Shown here: piece after piece, positions 8,868 through 17,389 of the stretch
Layout of the letters: each line of letters begins with the position of its first letter
How positions within the stretch are numbered: position 1 is the first letter of the stretch
NCBI RefSeq assembly: GCF_015686655.1
Contig: NZ_JADPMP010000011.1
Location: 1 to 64,000 of the forward strand
Direction of reading: 5' to 3'
DNA length: 64,000 bases
DNA from: Pontibacter sp. FD36
GTDB taxonomy: Bacteria > Bacteroidota > Bacteroidia > Cytophagales > Hymenobacteraceae
The notes under the pieces: generated by a model
Told to the model about the DNA's origin: nothing
The model's input: only the letters and a program-made list of their open reading frames with translations
The model's database searches: none
Made by a program: the position numbers and the translations under genes

Positions 8868-9497
8868 ATGAGCTATTTATACAATACCTTGCCCGACGCC
8901 TTTGAAGAACAGCTGGAAACAGAACACCTGGTACTGAGGCCCTACGCAGAAGGAGACGAGCAGGAGTTTATGAGCCTTATTCAGGAGAACACAGCAGCCC
9001 TGAGTCCCGCCTTTACAGGTAGAGTGGCCCGGGTACGCGCACTCGAAGATGCACGCATACAGCTAGCCCAGTTGCGCAGCGACTGGGACAACCGCAAGCA
9101 GTTCGACTTTGGGGTCTGGCTTCGGGAGAGCAATACATACATTGGCGACATCACGCTCAAAAACATAGACCGTTCTGTGCCAAAAGCAGAGGCAGCCTTA
9201 TACTTTACGAGTTGGTCTGAAATGCTGGACCTGGCACAGGAGGCGTTCAAAGCGGTGTTGCATTTTGCATTTGAGGACGTGAAACTCAATAAGGTATACA
9301 TGCGCTGCACACACTATAATAATGTATGCTCACAGTTGGCCGAGAATTGCGGCTTCTTAAAGGAAGGGGTGCTGCGAAGCGACTTCAAGGGTGCTGACTC
9401 AGAAGAGTTGCTGGACCTGCGCTACTATGGCATGACCCGCGACGATTACGAGCAGGCAACGCAGCTCAAAGAGCGCGACACCCAGACTGCCGTGTAA
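8868..9497 (+). CDS. GNAT N-acetyltransferase (RimJ/RimL type)
   Basis: About 209 residues from the ATG at 8868 (MSYLYNTLPDAFEEQLETEHLVLRPY); an upstream start at 8808 is also open but begins with an atypical polar leader. The LVLRPYAEGDEQEF opening, the central strand with GDITLKN, and a C-terminal NNVCSQLAENCGF helix-strand match the RimJ/RimL acetyltransferase fold. By family it transfers acetyl from acetyl-CoA to an amine, often a ribosomal-protein N-terminus or a small molecule. The substrate is unknown. It converges with the gene at 9518. Confidence 0.82.
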   Translation: MSYLYNTLPDAFEEQLETEHLVLRPYAEGDEQEFMSLIQENTAALSPAFTGRVARVRALEDARIQLAQLRSDWDNRKQFDFGVWLRESNTYIGDITLKNIDRSVPKAEAALYFTSWSEMLDLAQEAFKAVLHFAFEDVKLNKVYMRCTHYNNVCSQLAENCGFLKEGVLRSDFKGADSEELLDLRYYGMTRDDYEQATQLKERDTQTAV

Positions 9498-9500
9498 ACC

Positions 9501-9525
9501 GCTTTACTTACAGGGCTTTACTTAC
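9501..9525. repeat. 14-bp tandem duplication at convergent gene ends
   Basis: GCTTTACTTAC occurs at 9501-9511 and 9515-9525. On the minus strand each unit carries a TAA; the 9518 stop of the minus-strand gene lies in it. Confidence 0.6.
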
Positions 9526-10666
9526 GGGGCTTCGCTACAAAAAAATCAGTGTCGAAAGTCAGGTATAGCGCATTCGAAAACTCCAGCTTTGGATTGTCAA
9601 GGTCGACCACAGGCTCTAACCGGAGTGTCAGGTATAGGTCTTCCATGATTTCGATGTCCTTCATCAGTCGCAGGATCAGCAGATGGCGGTCCTCCTGGAT
9701 GTAGTCAGGATCTTTGTAAGTCGTGGACGCTGACTGAAAAAGCTTCCCCCCTAGCTCGGTGATATACCCGTCACCGCGCCAGTAGCTCAGCATCACATCC
9801 TGGTACTTGGTGTCTATACCTGCGTTGAGGTAGATAGCGCCTCCCTTAGTAAACGGAAGCTGGAATGTATTGGAGTAGTCGTTAAAACCCAGCAGATAAT
9901 TCCTGGTGTATACCCGGTGGAGTACACGATGCGGCAGCATCCGTTCCAGCTCTATCCCCACTGCCGCATTGACCACGGTAAGCAAAGGCAACGGCGAACT
10001 ATCGATCTGCCCGCCTTTGTGCTGCGCCGTAAACTGCACAGGTATAGCCAGGCGCAGGGTATCCCCTTCTGTCCTGCCAGGCCGGTTGAGCAGGCGTATG
10101 GCAGAGCTGACACCCCCAGCCACTTCTTCCCGCACAGGATCAGCCCGGTAGATCATTTTGCTCCAGTCAATCCAGGCATCCAGTTTGACACGATGCGTGT
10201 TCAGCAAAAACTGCAGCCCGTTCTCCAGCCTGTCGTTGATCACACGCTCAAAATCATAGAGCGGCTCTACATAATCGTGACTGACGTTACCTTCTAAAGT
10301 ACCGAACACAAATGCCCAGTTTTCGCGCTGCCATTTTACGGTGAAGGTTGGCTGAAAGTCCTGGTAGCCCGAGCTGCCAAAGTCTTTCCATAGAAAAGCA
10401 CCGGCATCTATACGCACCGAGGCAGACGGATAATAGCTTACCCGCGGCATCAGGTGGTAACCAAACAAGGTATAGCCATCGGCTATCCTGTTGAAGTACT
10501 CATTGTTTTTAGAAAAGCCAAAAGCATGCAGCCCAATTCTAATTTGATTAGCATTTTCAGGTTTGACGGGTATGGTTAGCTTGAGTGCGTCGTTGTTGAG
10601 CTGACTGTAGGCTAAAGGGCTGTAAAGCACAGCAAAGGCACAAAATAAAAGCCTGAAATATCTCAT
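9518..10666 (-). CDS. Secreted, probable outer-membrane beta-barrel protein of unknown function
   Basis: From the ATG at 10666 the protein begins with a signal peptide ending at LAYSQ; the start at 10747 would add an unnatural leader. The remaining 360 residues are rich in alternating aromatic/polar strands (YHLMPRVSYYPSASVRIDAGAFLW and similar), as in outer-membrane barrels. I do not recognise a named family. It holds at least five copies of the GGTATAG/CTATACC motif. It is divergent from recA with a short AT-rich spacer. Function unknown. Confidence 0.72.
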   Translation of the reverse strand: MRYFRLLFCAFAVLYSPLAYSQLNNDALKLTIPVKPENANQIRIGLHAFGFSKNNEYFNRIADGYTLFGYHLMPRVSYYPSASVRIDAGAFLWKDFGSSGYQDFQPTFTVKWQRENWAFVFGTLEGNVSHDYVEPLYDFERVINDRLENGLQFLLNTHRVKLDAWIDWSKMIYRADPVREEVAGGVSSAIRLLNRPGRTEGDTLRLAIPVQFTAQHKGGQIDSSPLPLLTVVNAAVGIELERMLPHRVLHRVYTRNYLLGFNDYSNTFQLPFTKGGAIYLNAGIDTKYQDVMLSYWRGDGYITELGGKLFQSASTTYKDPDYIQEDRHLLILRLMKDIEIMEDLYLTLRLEPVVDLDNPKLEFSNALYLTFDTDFFVAKPRK

Positions 10667-10763
10667 AAAAAAGGGAATAATATGGCACAAAAGCCTATCG
10701 ATATATGTTGTAACAAGACGGCCATACTCAACTAAAATATTTAGCAAAATACCTGTTACTTTT

Positions 10764-10794
10764 TTTGCAAATTGATTTTGAACGTCGTAATTTC
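10764..10794 (+). promoter_or_regulatory. Candidate recA promoter
   Basis: TTTG at 10764-10767 and TAATTTC at 10788-10794, 20 bp apart, approximate the TTG-N17-23-TAnnTTTG Bacteroidota promoter about 33 bp upstream of the recA ATG. I see no clear LexA-box palindrome. Confidence 0.45.
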
Positions 10795-10826
10795 ACATCA
10801 ATATAAAGCTATTTAATTAAACACAC

Positions 10827-11870
10827 ATGAGCGTAAGCAACGAAAAACTAAAAGCCCTGCAGCTGACGATAGACAAGCTTGACAAGACTTACGGTAAAGG
10901 CACCGTAATGAAGCTAAGCGATAACAAAGTGGAAGACATTCCGGCTATCTCTACCGGCTCGCTTGGACTTGACATTGCTTTAGGAATTGGCGGTTTACCG
11001 CGCGGCCGTGTCATTGAGATCTACGGTCCTGAATCCTCTGGTAAAACCACGCTTACCATGCATGCTATTGCAGAGGCGCAGCGCGCCGGTGGCCTGGCTG
11101 CCTTCATTGACGCAGAGCACGCATTTGACAAGGTATATGCCGAGAAACTCGGAATCGATACAGAAAACCTGCTGATCTCTCAGCCTGACAATGGTGAGCA
11201 GGCCCTGGAGATCGCTGATCACCTGATCCGCTCCGGTGCGATCGACATTATTGTAATTGACTCTGTTGCCGCACTGGTACCGAAAGGCGAACTGGAAGGC
11301 GACATGGGTGACAGCAAGATGGGCCTTCAGGCTCGTTTGATGTCACAGGCACTGCGTAAGCTGACCGGTACGATCAACAAGACCGGCTGCTGCTGTATCT
11401 TCATCAACCAGCTTCGTGAGAAGATCGGCGTGATGTTCGGTAACCCGGAAACCACTACGGGTGGTAACGCCCTTAAGTTCTACGCCTCTGTGCGTCTGGA
11501 CATCCGTCGTGTTGGTCAGATCAAAGAGTCTGCTGATAACATTACTGGTAACCGTACCCGTGTGAAGGTAGTGAAGAACAAAGTAGCGCCTCCGTTCAAA
11601 GTAGTAGAATTTGACATCATGTACGGCGAGGGTATCTCTAAAGTAGGTGAGATCCTTGACCTGGGCGTAGAGCTTGGCGTGGTGCAGAAGTCTGGCTCTT
11701 GGTTCTCTTACAACGGCGACAAGCTGGGTCAGGGCCGCGATGGCGTGAAGCAGATTCTGCTTGACAACCCAGAGCTGCAGGAAGAGATCGAAGCGAAGAT
11801 CAGAGCGATCGTAAAAGGCGAGCCTGAAAAAGTGGCTGCTGCGCTGGAAGATCCAAGTGGCGCGGAATGA
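10827..11870 (+). CDS. recA: Recombinase RecA
   Basis: 347 residues of canonical RecA: Walker A GPESSGKT at residues 67-74, the [10 protein letters not shown] segment, the L1/L2 DNA-binding loops ([15 protein letters not shown] and [13 protein letters not shown]), and the acidic C-terminal tail. It forms ATP-dependent filaments on single-stranded DNA for homologous recombination and SOS co-protease activity. Monocistronic, with its own terminator. The start context has no Shine-Dalgarno but an A-rich leader, as elsewhere in this window. The coding region lacks the GGTATAG motif. Confidence 0.98.
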   Translation: MSVSNEKLKALQLTIDKLDKTYGKGTVMKLSDNKVEDIPAISTGSLGLDIALGIGGLPRGRVIEIYGPESSGKTTLTMHAIAEAQRAGGLAAFIDAEHAFDKVYAEKLGIDTENLLISQPDNGEQALEIADHLIRSGAIDIIVIDSVAALVPKGELEGDMGDSKMGLQARLMSQALRKLTGTINKTGCCCIFINQLREKIGVMFGNPETTTGGNALKFYASVRLDIRRVGQIKESADNITGNRTRVKVVKNKVAPPFKVVEFDIMYGEGISKVGEILDLGVELGVVQKSGSWFSYNGDKLGQGRDGVKQILLDNPELQEEIEAKIRAIVKGEPEKVAAALEDPSGAE

Positions 11871-11896
11871 ACATTATTCCCAGTTAACAAGTAATC

Positions 11897-11932
11897 AAAA
11901 AGGTGCTATGCTACATAGCACCTTTTTGCGTT
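11897..11932 (+). terminator. recA terminator
   Basis: A perfect 14-bp stem, 11897-11910 with 11914-11927, 3-nt loop, U-rich 3' arm. Confidence 0.85.
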
Positions 11933-12041
11933 TTAAGTTGTTGGTAGTGTGAATATAAGATATTACCTTAGTGTAAAGGCCTGAATTTGGTATAATAGTT
12001 GGATACAAACTGTAAACGACACCAGCCTTACCCGTTAGCTT

Positions 12042-12854
12042 ATGAAAAGGATATTACCAATTATTGTGTTAGTGTTAGTTGCTCTCTCTGGCTTTGTGGC
12101 CAAGGAGTCGCTACGCACTGTCCCAAATGAAAGCTTCACAGCAGGAGAGCTGCTTAAATACAAAGTACACTACGGCCCCATCACAGCGGCCGAAGCTGTG
12201 ATTGACATAGCGCCTGGCCTGCATCGCATTAACGACAGACCTACTTACAAGGCCACTGTGTACGGCAAAACAACCAGTTCATTCGACCTCTTCATCAGGA
12301 TCCGTGACACCTGGCAGTCTTACATTGATACGGCTGCTATTTTGCCTCATCGCTCTTTCCGTAATATAGAGGAAGGCAGTTACCGCAAGCGTGAGACAGT
12401 GGATTTTAACCACTTCACAAACACGGCGCAGGTAGAGATGAAGAAAAAAAATAAGGACAAGAAGCAAAGCACGCATAAAATTCCAGCCGGCGCCCAAGAT
12501 ATCGTGAGTGGCTTCTATTACCTCCGCACACTGGATTATGACCGCTTCAAGCCGGGCGACAAGTTCACCATCAAAGGCTTTTTTGATGAGGAGGCTTTTG
12601 ACATGGTGGTAACGTACCAGGGCCGCGAAACAGTTAACACTAAGGCCGGTTCTTTCAGAGCCATCAAACTGGTGCCTCGAATGCCTAAGAACAAGCTCTT
12701 TAAGGGAGAGGATGCGATCACGGTATACCTGTCAGATGACCGAAACAAGGTGCCGGTGCTGATATCGGCTGATATGTTTGTGGGCGCTGTAAAAGTGGAC
12801 CTGTACGAACACAAGAACCTGAAGCATAAACCTGCCCTCGTGGCACAGAAATAA
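12042..12854 (+). CDS. DUF3108-domain exported protein
   Basis: 270 residues with an N-terminal signal or anchor (RILPIIVLVLVALSGFVA) and the DUF3108 pattern: FTAGELLKYKVHYGPITAAEAVIDI at the start, DIVSGFYYLRTLDYDRFKPGDKF in the middle and a late AITVYLSDDRNKVPVLI. The family is periplasmic or lipid-associated and of unknown role in Bacteroidota. A downstream hairpin ends the unit, so it is probably monocistronic. Length is normal for the family. Confidence 0.8.
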   Translation: MKRILPIIVLVLVALSGFVAKESLRTVPNESFTAGELLKYKVHYGPITAAEAVIDIAPGLHRINDRPTYKATVYGKTTSSFDLFIRIRDTWQSYIDTAAILPHRSFRNIEEGSYRKRETVDFNHFTNTAQVEMKKKNKDKKQSTHKIPAGAQDIVSGFYYLRTLDYDRFKPGDKFTIKGFFDEEAFDMVVTYQGRETVNTKAGSFRAIKLVPRMPKNKLFKGEDAITVYLSDDRNKVPVLISADMFVGAVKVDLYEHKNLKHKPALVAQK

Positions 12855-12859
12855 AGGAC

Positions 12860-12887
12860 AAGCCAGCTCTAGTAGCTGGCTTTTTTT
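12860..12887 (+). terminator. Terminator after DUF3108 gene
   Basis: A 9-bp stem 12860-12868/12874-12882 followed by seven T. Confidence 0.85.
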
Positions 12888-12958
12888 GTACATGAGCTGC
12901 CAATGTTAAGAAAATATTATGATTTGGTTATCTACGCATTCCATACCTGCCGAAATAA

Positions 12959-12966
12959 TATCTTTG
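12959..12966 (+). promoter_or_regulatory. -7 element TATCTTTG upstream of the response regulator
   Basis: An exact TAnnTTTG match about 84 bp upstream of the GTG start. The intervening leader holds one CTATACC motif (13005) and a 6-bp hairpin (13013-13018/13026-13031). No convincing -33 element. Confidence 0.45.
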
Positions 12967-13049
12967 TCATGAAATGGATGCAGCCAAATGGCTTCCAACA
13001 ATAGCTATACCTGCCTGTTCTGCTGACAGGCAACTCTAATCATAAACAC

Positions 13050-13745
13050 GTGCAGACACCAACCCAAGCCCATTACAAAATACTGGTAGTTGACGATGAC
13101 CCGGATATCGTGGAGCTACTGCAGTACAACCTGGCTCGCGAAGGCTACGACGTAGCCCAGGCCGAGAACGGCAAGAAGGCCATAGAGGTAGCGCATACCT
13201 TTAAGCCGAATGTGATTCTGATGGATGTGATGATGCCGGTACTGGACGGTATCGCCGCCTGCCGTCAGCTGCGCGAAGAGCAGGACTTCCGCCAGACACA
13301 CATTATCTTCCTGACTGCCCGGTCAGAGGAGTTCTCCGAAGTTGCCGCTTTTGATGCCGGCGCTGACGACTTCATTACAAAACCCATTAAACCCCGTGCC
13401 CTGCTCAGCCGCCTGGCAGCCTACGCCCGACGCGATGCGCAGCAGGAAGAGCAGGAACAGGTGATCGAGATCGGGGGTTTGCGTATAGACCGCACCAGCT
13501 TCGCCGTGTACAAAGGCGAAGAAAAGATCACACTCCCAAAAAAGGAGTTTGAACTCCTGTCCTTTCTGGCAGCCACTCCCAACAAAGTATTTACACGCGA
13601 AGAACTGCTCAACAACGTATGGGGCAGTGATGTATATGTGATCGCCCGAACTGTGGACGTTCACATTCGCAAAGTGCGTGAGAAGATTGGGGAAGATCAG
13701 ATCAGAACCATCAAGGGTGTTGGCTATAAGTTTAACACTGACTGA
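13050..13745 (+). CDS. OmpR/PhoB-family DNA-binding response regulator
   Basis: 231 residues: a receiver domain with acidic pocket DDD (residues 15-17), phospho-acceptor Asp59 in ILMDVMMP and conserved Lys in ITKPIKP, then a winged-helix Trans_reg_C domain ending IRTIKGVGYKF. The start is GTG at 13050; no in-frame ATG gives a full receiver. It is followed after 3 bp by a histidine kinase, so the two form a PhoB/PhoR-like pair. No phosphate-transport genes are adjacent, so the phosphate link is not shown. Confidence 0.92.
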   Translation: MQTPTQAHYKILVVDDDPDIVELLQYNLAREGYDVAQAENGKKAIEVAHTFKPNVILMDVMMPVLDGIAACRQLREEQDFRQTHIIFLTARSEEFSEVAAFDAGADDFITKPIKPRALLSRLAAYARRDAQQEEQEQVIEIGGLRIDRTSFAVYKGEEKITLPKKEFELLSFLAATPNKVFTREELLNNVWGSDVYVIARTVDVHIRKVREKIGEDQIRTIKGVGYKFNTD

Positions 13746-13748
13746 TAT

Positions 13749-14789
13749 ATGAATTTAAACTCCCGTACGCTTGCCCTTTTGGTATCCCTGGCAGTGGCCC
13801 TTGTGCTTACTGCTTTTTTGGCTTTAGCCAGCTACTTTTCATCAAGGGGCCTAATGGCAGCGCTTGTACTGGTGTTCATCTGCTGCTTTCTGCTGATCTA
13901 TTTCTCGTATGAGGCACTGGTGTTCCGTGAGATCAAAAACGTGTATTCCAGCCTGGAGAAAATCAAAAAACAGGAATACCGCAAAGCAGAGGGCCGTTCT
14001 CTGTTTACGGCTGACCCGCTCCGGAAAATAAAAGACGACATCTACCAGATTGCTGAGCGCAAGCAGCAGGAAATTGACGAACTCAGGCACCTGCAGGTCA
14101 TGCGCCGCGAGTTTTTGGCTGATGTGTCGCACGAACTCAAGACTCCTATTTTCGCTGCGCAAGGCTTTATCCATACCTTGCTCGACGGCGCCATGGACGA
14201 CCCCAACGTGCGCGATAAGTTTCTACAGAAAGCAGCCAATAGCCTTGATGGCCTTGACACCCTGGTGCAGGACCTGATCAGCATCTCGCAGTTCGAAAAG
14301 GGCGTTGTGAAAATGGAGAAGCAAGACTTTGACGCTGTGCAGCTGGTACGGGAGGTGTTTGAGCAGCTGGAGCAAAAAGCCAGTAACAGCCAGATAAAAC
14401 TGCACCTGCTGGACCTGGAGCCAAACGAAAAGGTCATGCTGCACGCCGATCCCAACCGAATACGGCAAGTGTTTATCAACCTCGTGGACAATGCCATCAA
14501 GTATGGCAGGACTGGCGGTAACATCTGGGTTTCGTTTACAGAAGGTCGCAAGCGCTATACTATTACCGTAAAAGACGATGGTACAGGTATAGCCCAGGAG
14601 CATATCAACCGCATATTCGAACGCTTCTACCGCATCGACAAGAGCCGCTCCCGCGACAAAGGAGGCTCAGGCCTCGGCTTGGCCATCTCCAAACACATCA
14701 TCGAAGCCCATCGCTCATTCATCGCTGTAAAAAGCGAGCTCGGAAAAGGAACTACGCTCCGCTTTAAACTACTCAAGGCGAGGGGATAG
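13749..14789 (+). CDS. Membrane sensor histidine kinase (PhoR-like)
   Basis: 346 residues: two close membrane helices (about 8-28 and 36-53), a short cytoplasmic linker, the HisKA H-box FLADVSHELKTPI with phospho-acceptor His128, and a HATPase domain with N-box NLVDNAIKYG, G1 DDGTGIA and G2 GGSGLGLAI. The periplasmic loop is only a few residues, so it probably senses within the membrane or through a partner. It is coupled to the response regulator upstream. The stop codon is closely followed by a repeat-like intergenic sequence. Confidence 0.93.
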   Translation: MNLNSRTLALLVSLAVALVLTAFLALASYFSSRGLMAALVLVFICCFLLIYFSYEALVFREIKNVYSSLEKIKKQEYRKAEGRSLFTADPLRKIKDDIYQIAERKQQEIDELRHLQVMRREFLADVSHELKTPIFAAQGFIHTLLDGAMDDPNVRDKFLQKAANSLDGLDTLVQDLISISQFEKGVVKMEKQDFDAVQLVREVFEQLEQKASNSQIKLHLLDLEPNEKVMLHADPNRIRQVFINLVDNAIKYGRTGGNIWVSFTEGRKRYTITVKDDGTGIAQEHINRIFERFYRIDKSRSRDKGGSGLGLAISKHIIEAHRSFIAVKSELGKGTTLRFKLLKARG

Positions 14790-14796
14790 TTAGTGG

Positions 14797-14960
14797 TTAA
14801 ATTGTTGATTTTTTTAAATAAATCAGGCATATCCTTAACTGCCTCAATAGTTAGAAAACTGCCTCAGAAGCCGCACCTTTATTCAGCATTATAAAGGAGT
14901 TTCAACAACTTAACCATTTAGCAATTCAGCTATTCAACAATTAACAATAAGTTACCAACA
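14797..14960 (+). repeat. Second copy-like A/C-word intergenic region
   Basis: The layout resembles that at 7042-7231: TTGTTGATT, an A/T run with TTTAAA and TCAGGCATA on the left, CAACAATTAACAA (14935-14947) on the right. The inverted-repeat ends are weaker here. Confidence 0.4.
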
Positions 14961-14982
14961 ATCAGCTACCACCAAATTTGCG

Positions 14983-14990
14983 TATCTTTG
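14983..14990 (+). promoter_or_regulatory. -7 element TATCTTTG for the pseudouridine synthase gene
   Basis: An exact TAnnTTTG match 51 bp upstream of the ATG at 15041. Confidence 0.45.
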
Positions 14991-15040
14991 CATGCTGTGT
15001 GGCTAAGGTATAGCCGCGCTTGTTAATGATACAGTTACGC

Positions 15041-15754
15041 ATGAAATACCCGGTTTTTAAAGACCTGATCATATTTGAGAACGAGGACTTTCTGGTGGTG
15101 AATAAGCCGCCGTTTTTGTCCACTCTCGAAGACCGCACTCCCAATACCACCAACCTGCTTAAGCTCGCCAAGCAGCATAACCCGGATCTGCAAGCCTGCC
15201 ACCGCCTTGATAAAGACACTTCCGGCTGCCTGGTGTTTGCCAAAAACCCGGAGGCTTACCGCCACATGTCCATGCAGTTTGAGCACCGCGAGGTGTATAA
15301 GGTATACCATGCCGTAGCCTGGGGCGTGCATAAGTTTGAAGACCAACTCGTGAACCGCTCAATACTGGCGGGTGCCAAAGGCGTAGCTAAACTTACCCCG
15401 CAGGGCAAACCAGCCGAAACATATTTCACGACGCTGGAAAGCTACAGTCGCCATACCTTGCTGGAGTGTATGCCGGTAACAGGCCGCTTGCACCAGATTC
15501 GCATTCACCTGGCTTTCCTGGGAGCACCGATTGTGGGTGATAAACTGTACGGCGGCGAGGACCTATACCTGAGCACGTTGAAACGTAAATTCAACCTCAA
15601 ACAACAAACCGAAGAGCAACCGCTCATCAAACGATTTGCTCTGCACTCGCACACGATTGGCTTCAGACTCATGAACGAGGAGCCGATCAAAGTTGAAGCG
15701 CCATACCCGAAAGACATGGCCGTGCTGATCAAGCAACTACGGCAGTACAACTAG
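15041..15754 (+). CDS. RluA-family RNA pseudouridine synthase
   Basis: About 237 residues from the ATG at 15041 (MKYPVFKDLIIFENEDFLVVNKP). The catalytic motif HRLDKDTSG carries the nucleophilic Asp57, and the later RLHQIRIHL and GDKLYGG motifs are standard for RluA-type enzymes that isomerise uridine in rRNA or tRNA. No S4 domain is present. The target position cannot be assigned. The more upstream start at 15020 is less likely. Confidence 0.9.
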   Translation: MKYPVFKDLIIFENEDFLVVNKPPFLSTLEDRTPNTTNLLKLAKQHNPDLQACHRLDKDTSGCLVFAKNPEAYRHMSMQFEHREVYKVYHAVAWGVHKFEDQLVNRSILAGAKGVAKLTPQGKPAETYFTTLESYSRHTLLECMPVTGRLHQIRIHLAFLGAPIVGDKLYGGEDLYLSTLKRKFNLKQQTEEQPLIKRFALHSHTIGFRLMNEEPIKVEAPYPKDMAVLIKQLRQYN

Positions 15755-15764
15755 CGTAAAAAAC

Positions 15765-15796
15765 AAAGGGGCCTGATGCGACATCAGTCCCTTTTT
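15765..15796 (+). terminator. Terminator after RluA-type gene
   Basis: AAAGGG/CCCTTT and CTGAT/ATCAG stems with a small bulge, then five T. Confidence 0.7.
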
Positions 15797-15818
15797 GCTT
15801 GTATAAGGTATAGCCTTT

Positions 15819-16799
15819 CTAACTCACCCGCAGCACAATCTTGCCGATATTCTTGTTGGCCTCCATGTAGCGGTGCGCCTCAGCCACATCAGACCAGTCA
15901 AATATAGAATCAACAACTGGCTTAATCGTGCCGTTCTCAAATAAAGGCATCGCAAAAGCAGCCATGTCCTGTGTGAGTTTGATCTGGTAGTCGCGGGTGC
16001 GGGAACGAAGCGTAGAGCCTATTACCTGCAGGCGCTTTACAAGTATCTGGCGCAGGTCAAACTCTTCTACCTTGCCACCGCCCAAGCTAGCCAACAGCAC
16101 CATCCTGCCATCCAGGCGGAGACAGGCAATGTTTTGCTTAAAGTAAGGCCCGGCGATAAAGTCCACGATCACATCTACCCCCTCAGAATTGGTAAAGGCC
16201 AGTACCTCGTCCTCAAAAGGCACCTCCTTATAATCGATCGCTTTGTGAGCGCCTAAGTCCAGACAGGCCTTTACTTTCTTTTCAGAAGCAGTTACCAGCA
16301 CCTGGGCTTGTAGGGCACGGGCCAGTTGTATACCTGCCGTACCTACCCCACTGGCTCCGGCGTGTATCAGTATGCGCTCACCTGCCTGCAACTTGCCTAA
16401 CCAGGAGATCGCTTGCCAAGCTGTGAGGAATACCTCAGGTATAGCGGCGGCTTCTTCCATGCTCAGATTGCCAGGTATAGCCATGGCCATTTCTTCGTGT
16501 ATCACGGCATACTCAGAATAGCCACCACCCGGTAGCAGACCCATGATTTTATCGCCTTTTTTGAAGCGGGTGCAGTTTATACCTGCTTCTACTACCTCTC
16601 CGGCTATTTCGAGGCCCAGCAGTGGACTTTCTCCCTTCGGAGGCGGGTATTTACCCTGTCGCTGCAAGGTGTCGGCACGGTTGAGCGCAGTGGCATGCAC
16701 GCGCACCAGCAGTTCGTTAGGTTTAGGCAACGGCTGTTCGTATTCTCCCAGCATTAGTTGCTCTGGTCCGCCGGGCTGTTTTACAAGTATGGCTTTCAT
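15819..16799 (-). CDS. NAD(P)H:quinone oxidoreductase, zinc-less MDR family (PIG3-like)
   Basis: 326 residues starting MKAILVKQPGGPEQL at 16799; the longer frame to 16919 lacks homology-like sequence. The GroES-like N-domain (LLVRVHATALNRADTLQRQG) and Rossmann motif GASGVGTAGIQLAR mark a medium-chain quinone reductase. The structural and catalytic zinc ligands of alcohol dehydrogenases are absent, as expected for PIG3/crystallin-type enzymes. It reduces quinones or enones with NAD(P)H; the substrate is unknown. Several GGTATAG motifs lie in the gene and an inverted motif pair lies just upstream. Confidence 0.9.
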   Translation of the reverse strand: MKAILVKQPGGPEQLMLGEYEQPLPKPNELLVRVHATALNRADTLQRQGKYPPPKGESPLLGLEIAGEVVEAGINCTRFKKGDKIMGLLPGGGYSEYAVIHEEMAMAIPGNLSMEEAAAIPEVFLTAWQAISWLGKLQAGERILIHAGASGVGTAGIQLARALQAQVLVTASEKKVKACLDLGAHKAIDYKEVPFEDEVLAFTNSEGVDVIVDFIAGPYFKQNIACLRLDGRMVLLASLGGGKVEEFDLRQILVKRLQVIGSTLRSRTRDYQIKLTQDMAAFAMPLFENGTIKPVVDSIFDWSDVAEAHRYMEANKNIGKIVLRVS

Positions 16800-16983
16800 G
16801 TTGGTCAGTTTAGATAAATGGATGGCTATACCTGTAACAGGTATACCGCTACACTTTAAGACGCCTCTTAAAATTAGATGTTTCCGCATTATTCCCAAAA
16901 CCGTGTCTACGGGTGGCATTAGCAGGATTGTGGAGCATTCAGAAAAATATTCAAAGAATTATATTACAAATACTTGACCTTTC

Positions 16984-17017
16984 TACGAAACCTTCGTAAA
17001 TATACGAAAACATCGTA
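16984..17017. promoter_or_regulatory. Two tandem BlaI-type operators
   Basis: TACGA-N5-TCGTA occurs at 16984-16998 and again at 17003-17017, with centres 19 bp apart. The first is extended to TACGAA-N3-TTCGTA. They end 5 bp before the blaI-like ATG, so a bound repressor would block both initiation and leader transcription. This resembles the tandem dyads of staphylococcal BlaI/MecI operators in form, not in sequence. Confidence 0.75.
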
Positions 17018-17022
17018 GAATT

Positions 17023-17388
17023 ATGGAAAAGCTGACACAACAGGAAGAAGAAGCTATGCAGGCCATCTGGTCGCTTGATGGCGGTTTTATCAAAGAGTTT
17101 CTGGAGAAACTCGACGAGCCGAAGCCACCTTATACTACGCTGGCCTCTACGGTGAAGAACCTCGAGAAGAAAGGCTTTCTGCAGAGCGAGAAGTTTGGTA
17201 ACACCTACTGCTATACCCCGAGCATCAAAGAAGAGGATTACAAGAAACGCTTCATGAAAGGCTTTGTGGGCGACTATTTTAAAAACTCCTACAAAGAGCT
17301 GGTGGCCTTTTTTGCCAAGGAAAAGCAGATCAGCGCCGAGGAGTTGAAAGAGATTATCGATATGATTGAGAACAAAAAGTCGAAATGA
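17023..17388 (+). CDS. BlaI/MecI-family transcriptional repressor
   Basis: 121 residues: an N-terminal winged helix (LTQQEEEAMQAIWSLDGGFIKEFLEKL... YTTLASTVKNLEKKGFL) and a C-terminal dimerisation helix region with DYFKNSYKELVAFFAKEKQISAEEL. The family represses its own operon until cleaved by a BlaR1-type peptidase. The peptidase gene starts 1 bp after the stop codon. Two palindromic operators sit directly upstream of the start. No beta-lactamase gene is adjacent, so the regulated function is open. Confidence 0.93.
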   Translation: MEKLTQQEEEAMQAIWSLDGGFIKEFLEKLDEPKPPYTTLASTVKNLEKKGFLQSEKFGNTYCYTPSIKEEDYKKRFMKGFVGDYFKNSYKELVAFFAKEKQISAEELKEIIDMIENKKSK

Positions 17389-17389
17389 T

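Noticed and set aside
10741-10826. Search for a LexA box upstream of recA
   Set aside because: No convincing dyad seen; only the promoter-like elements are supported.
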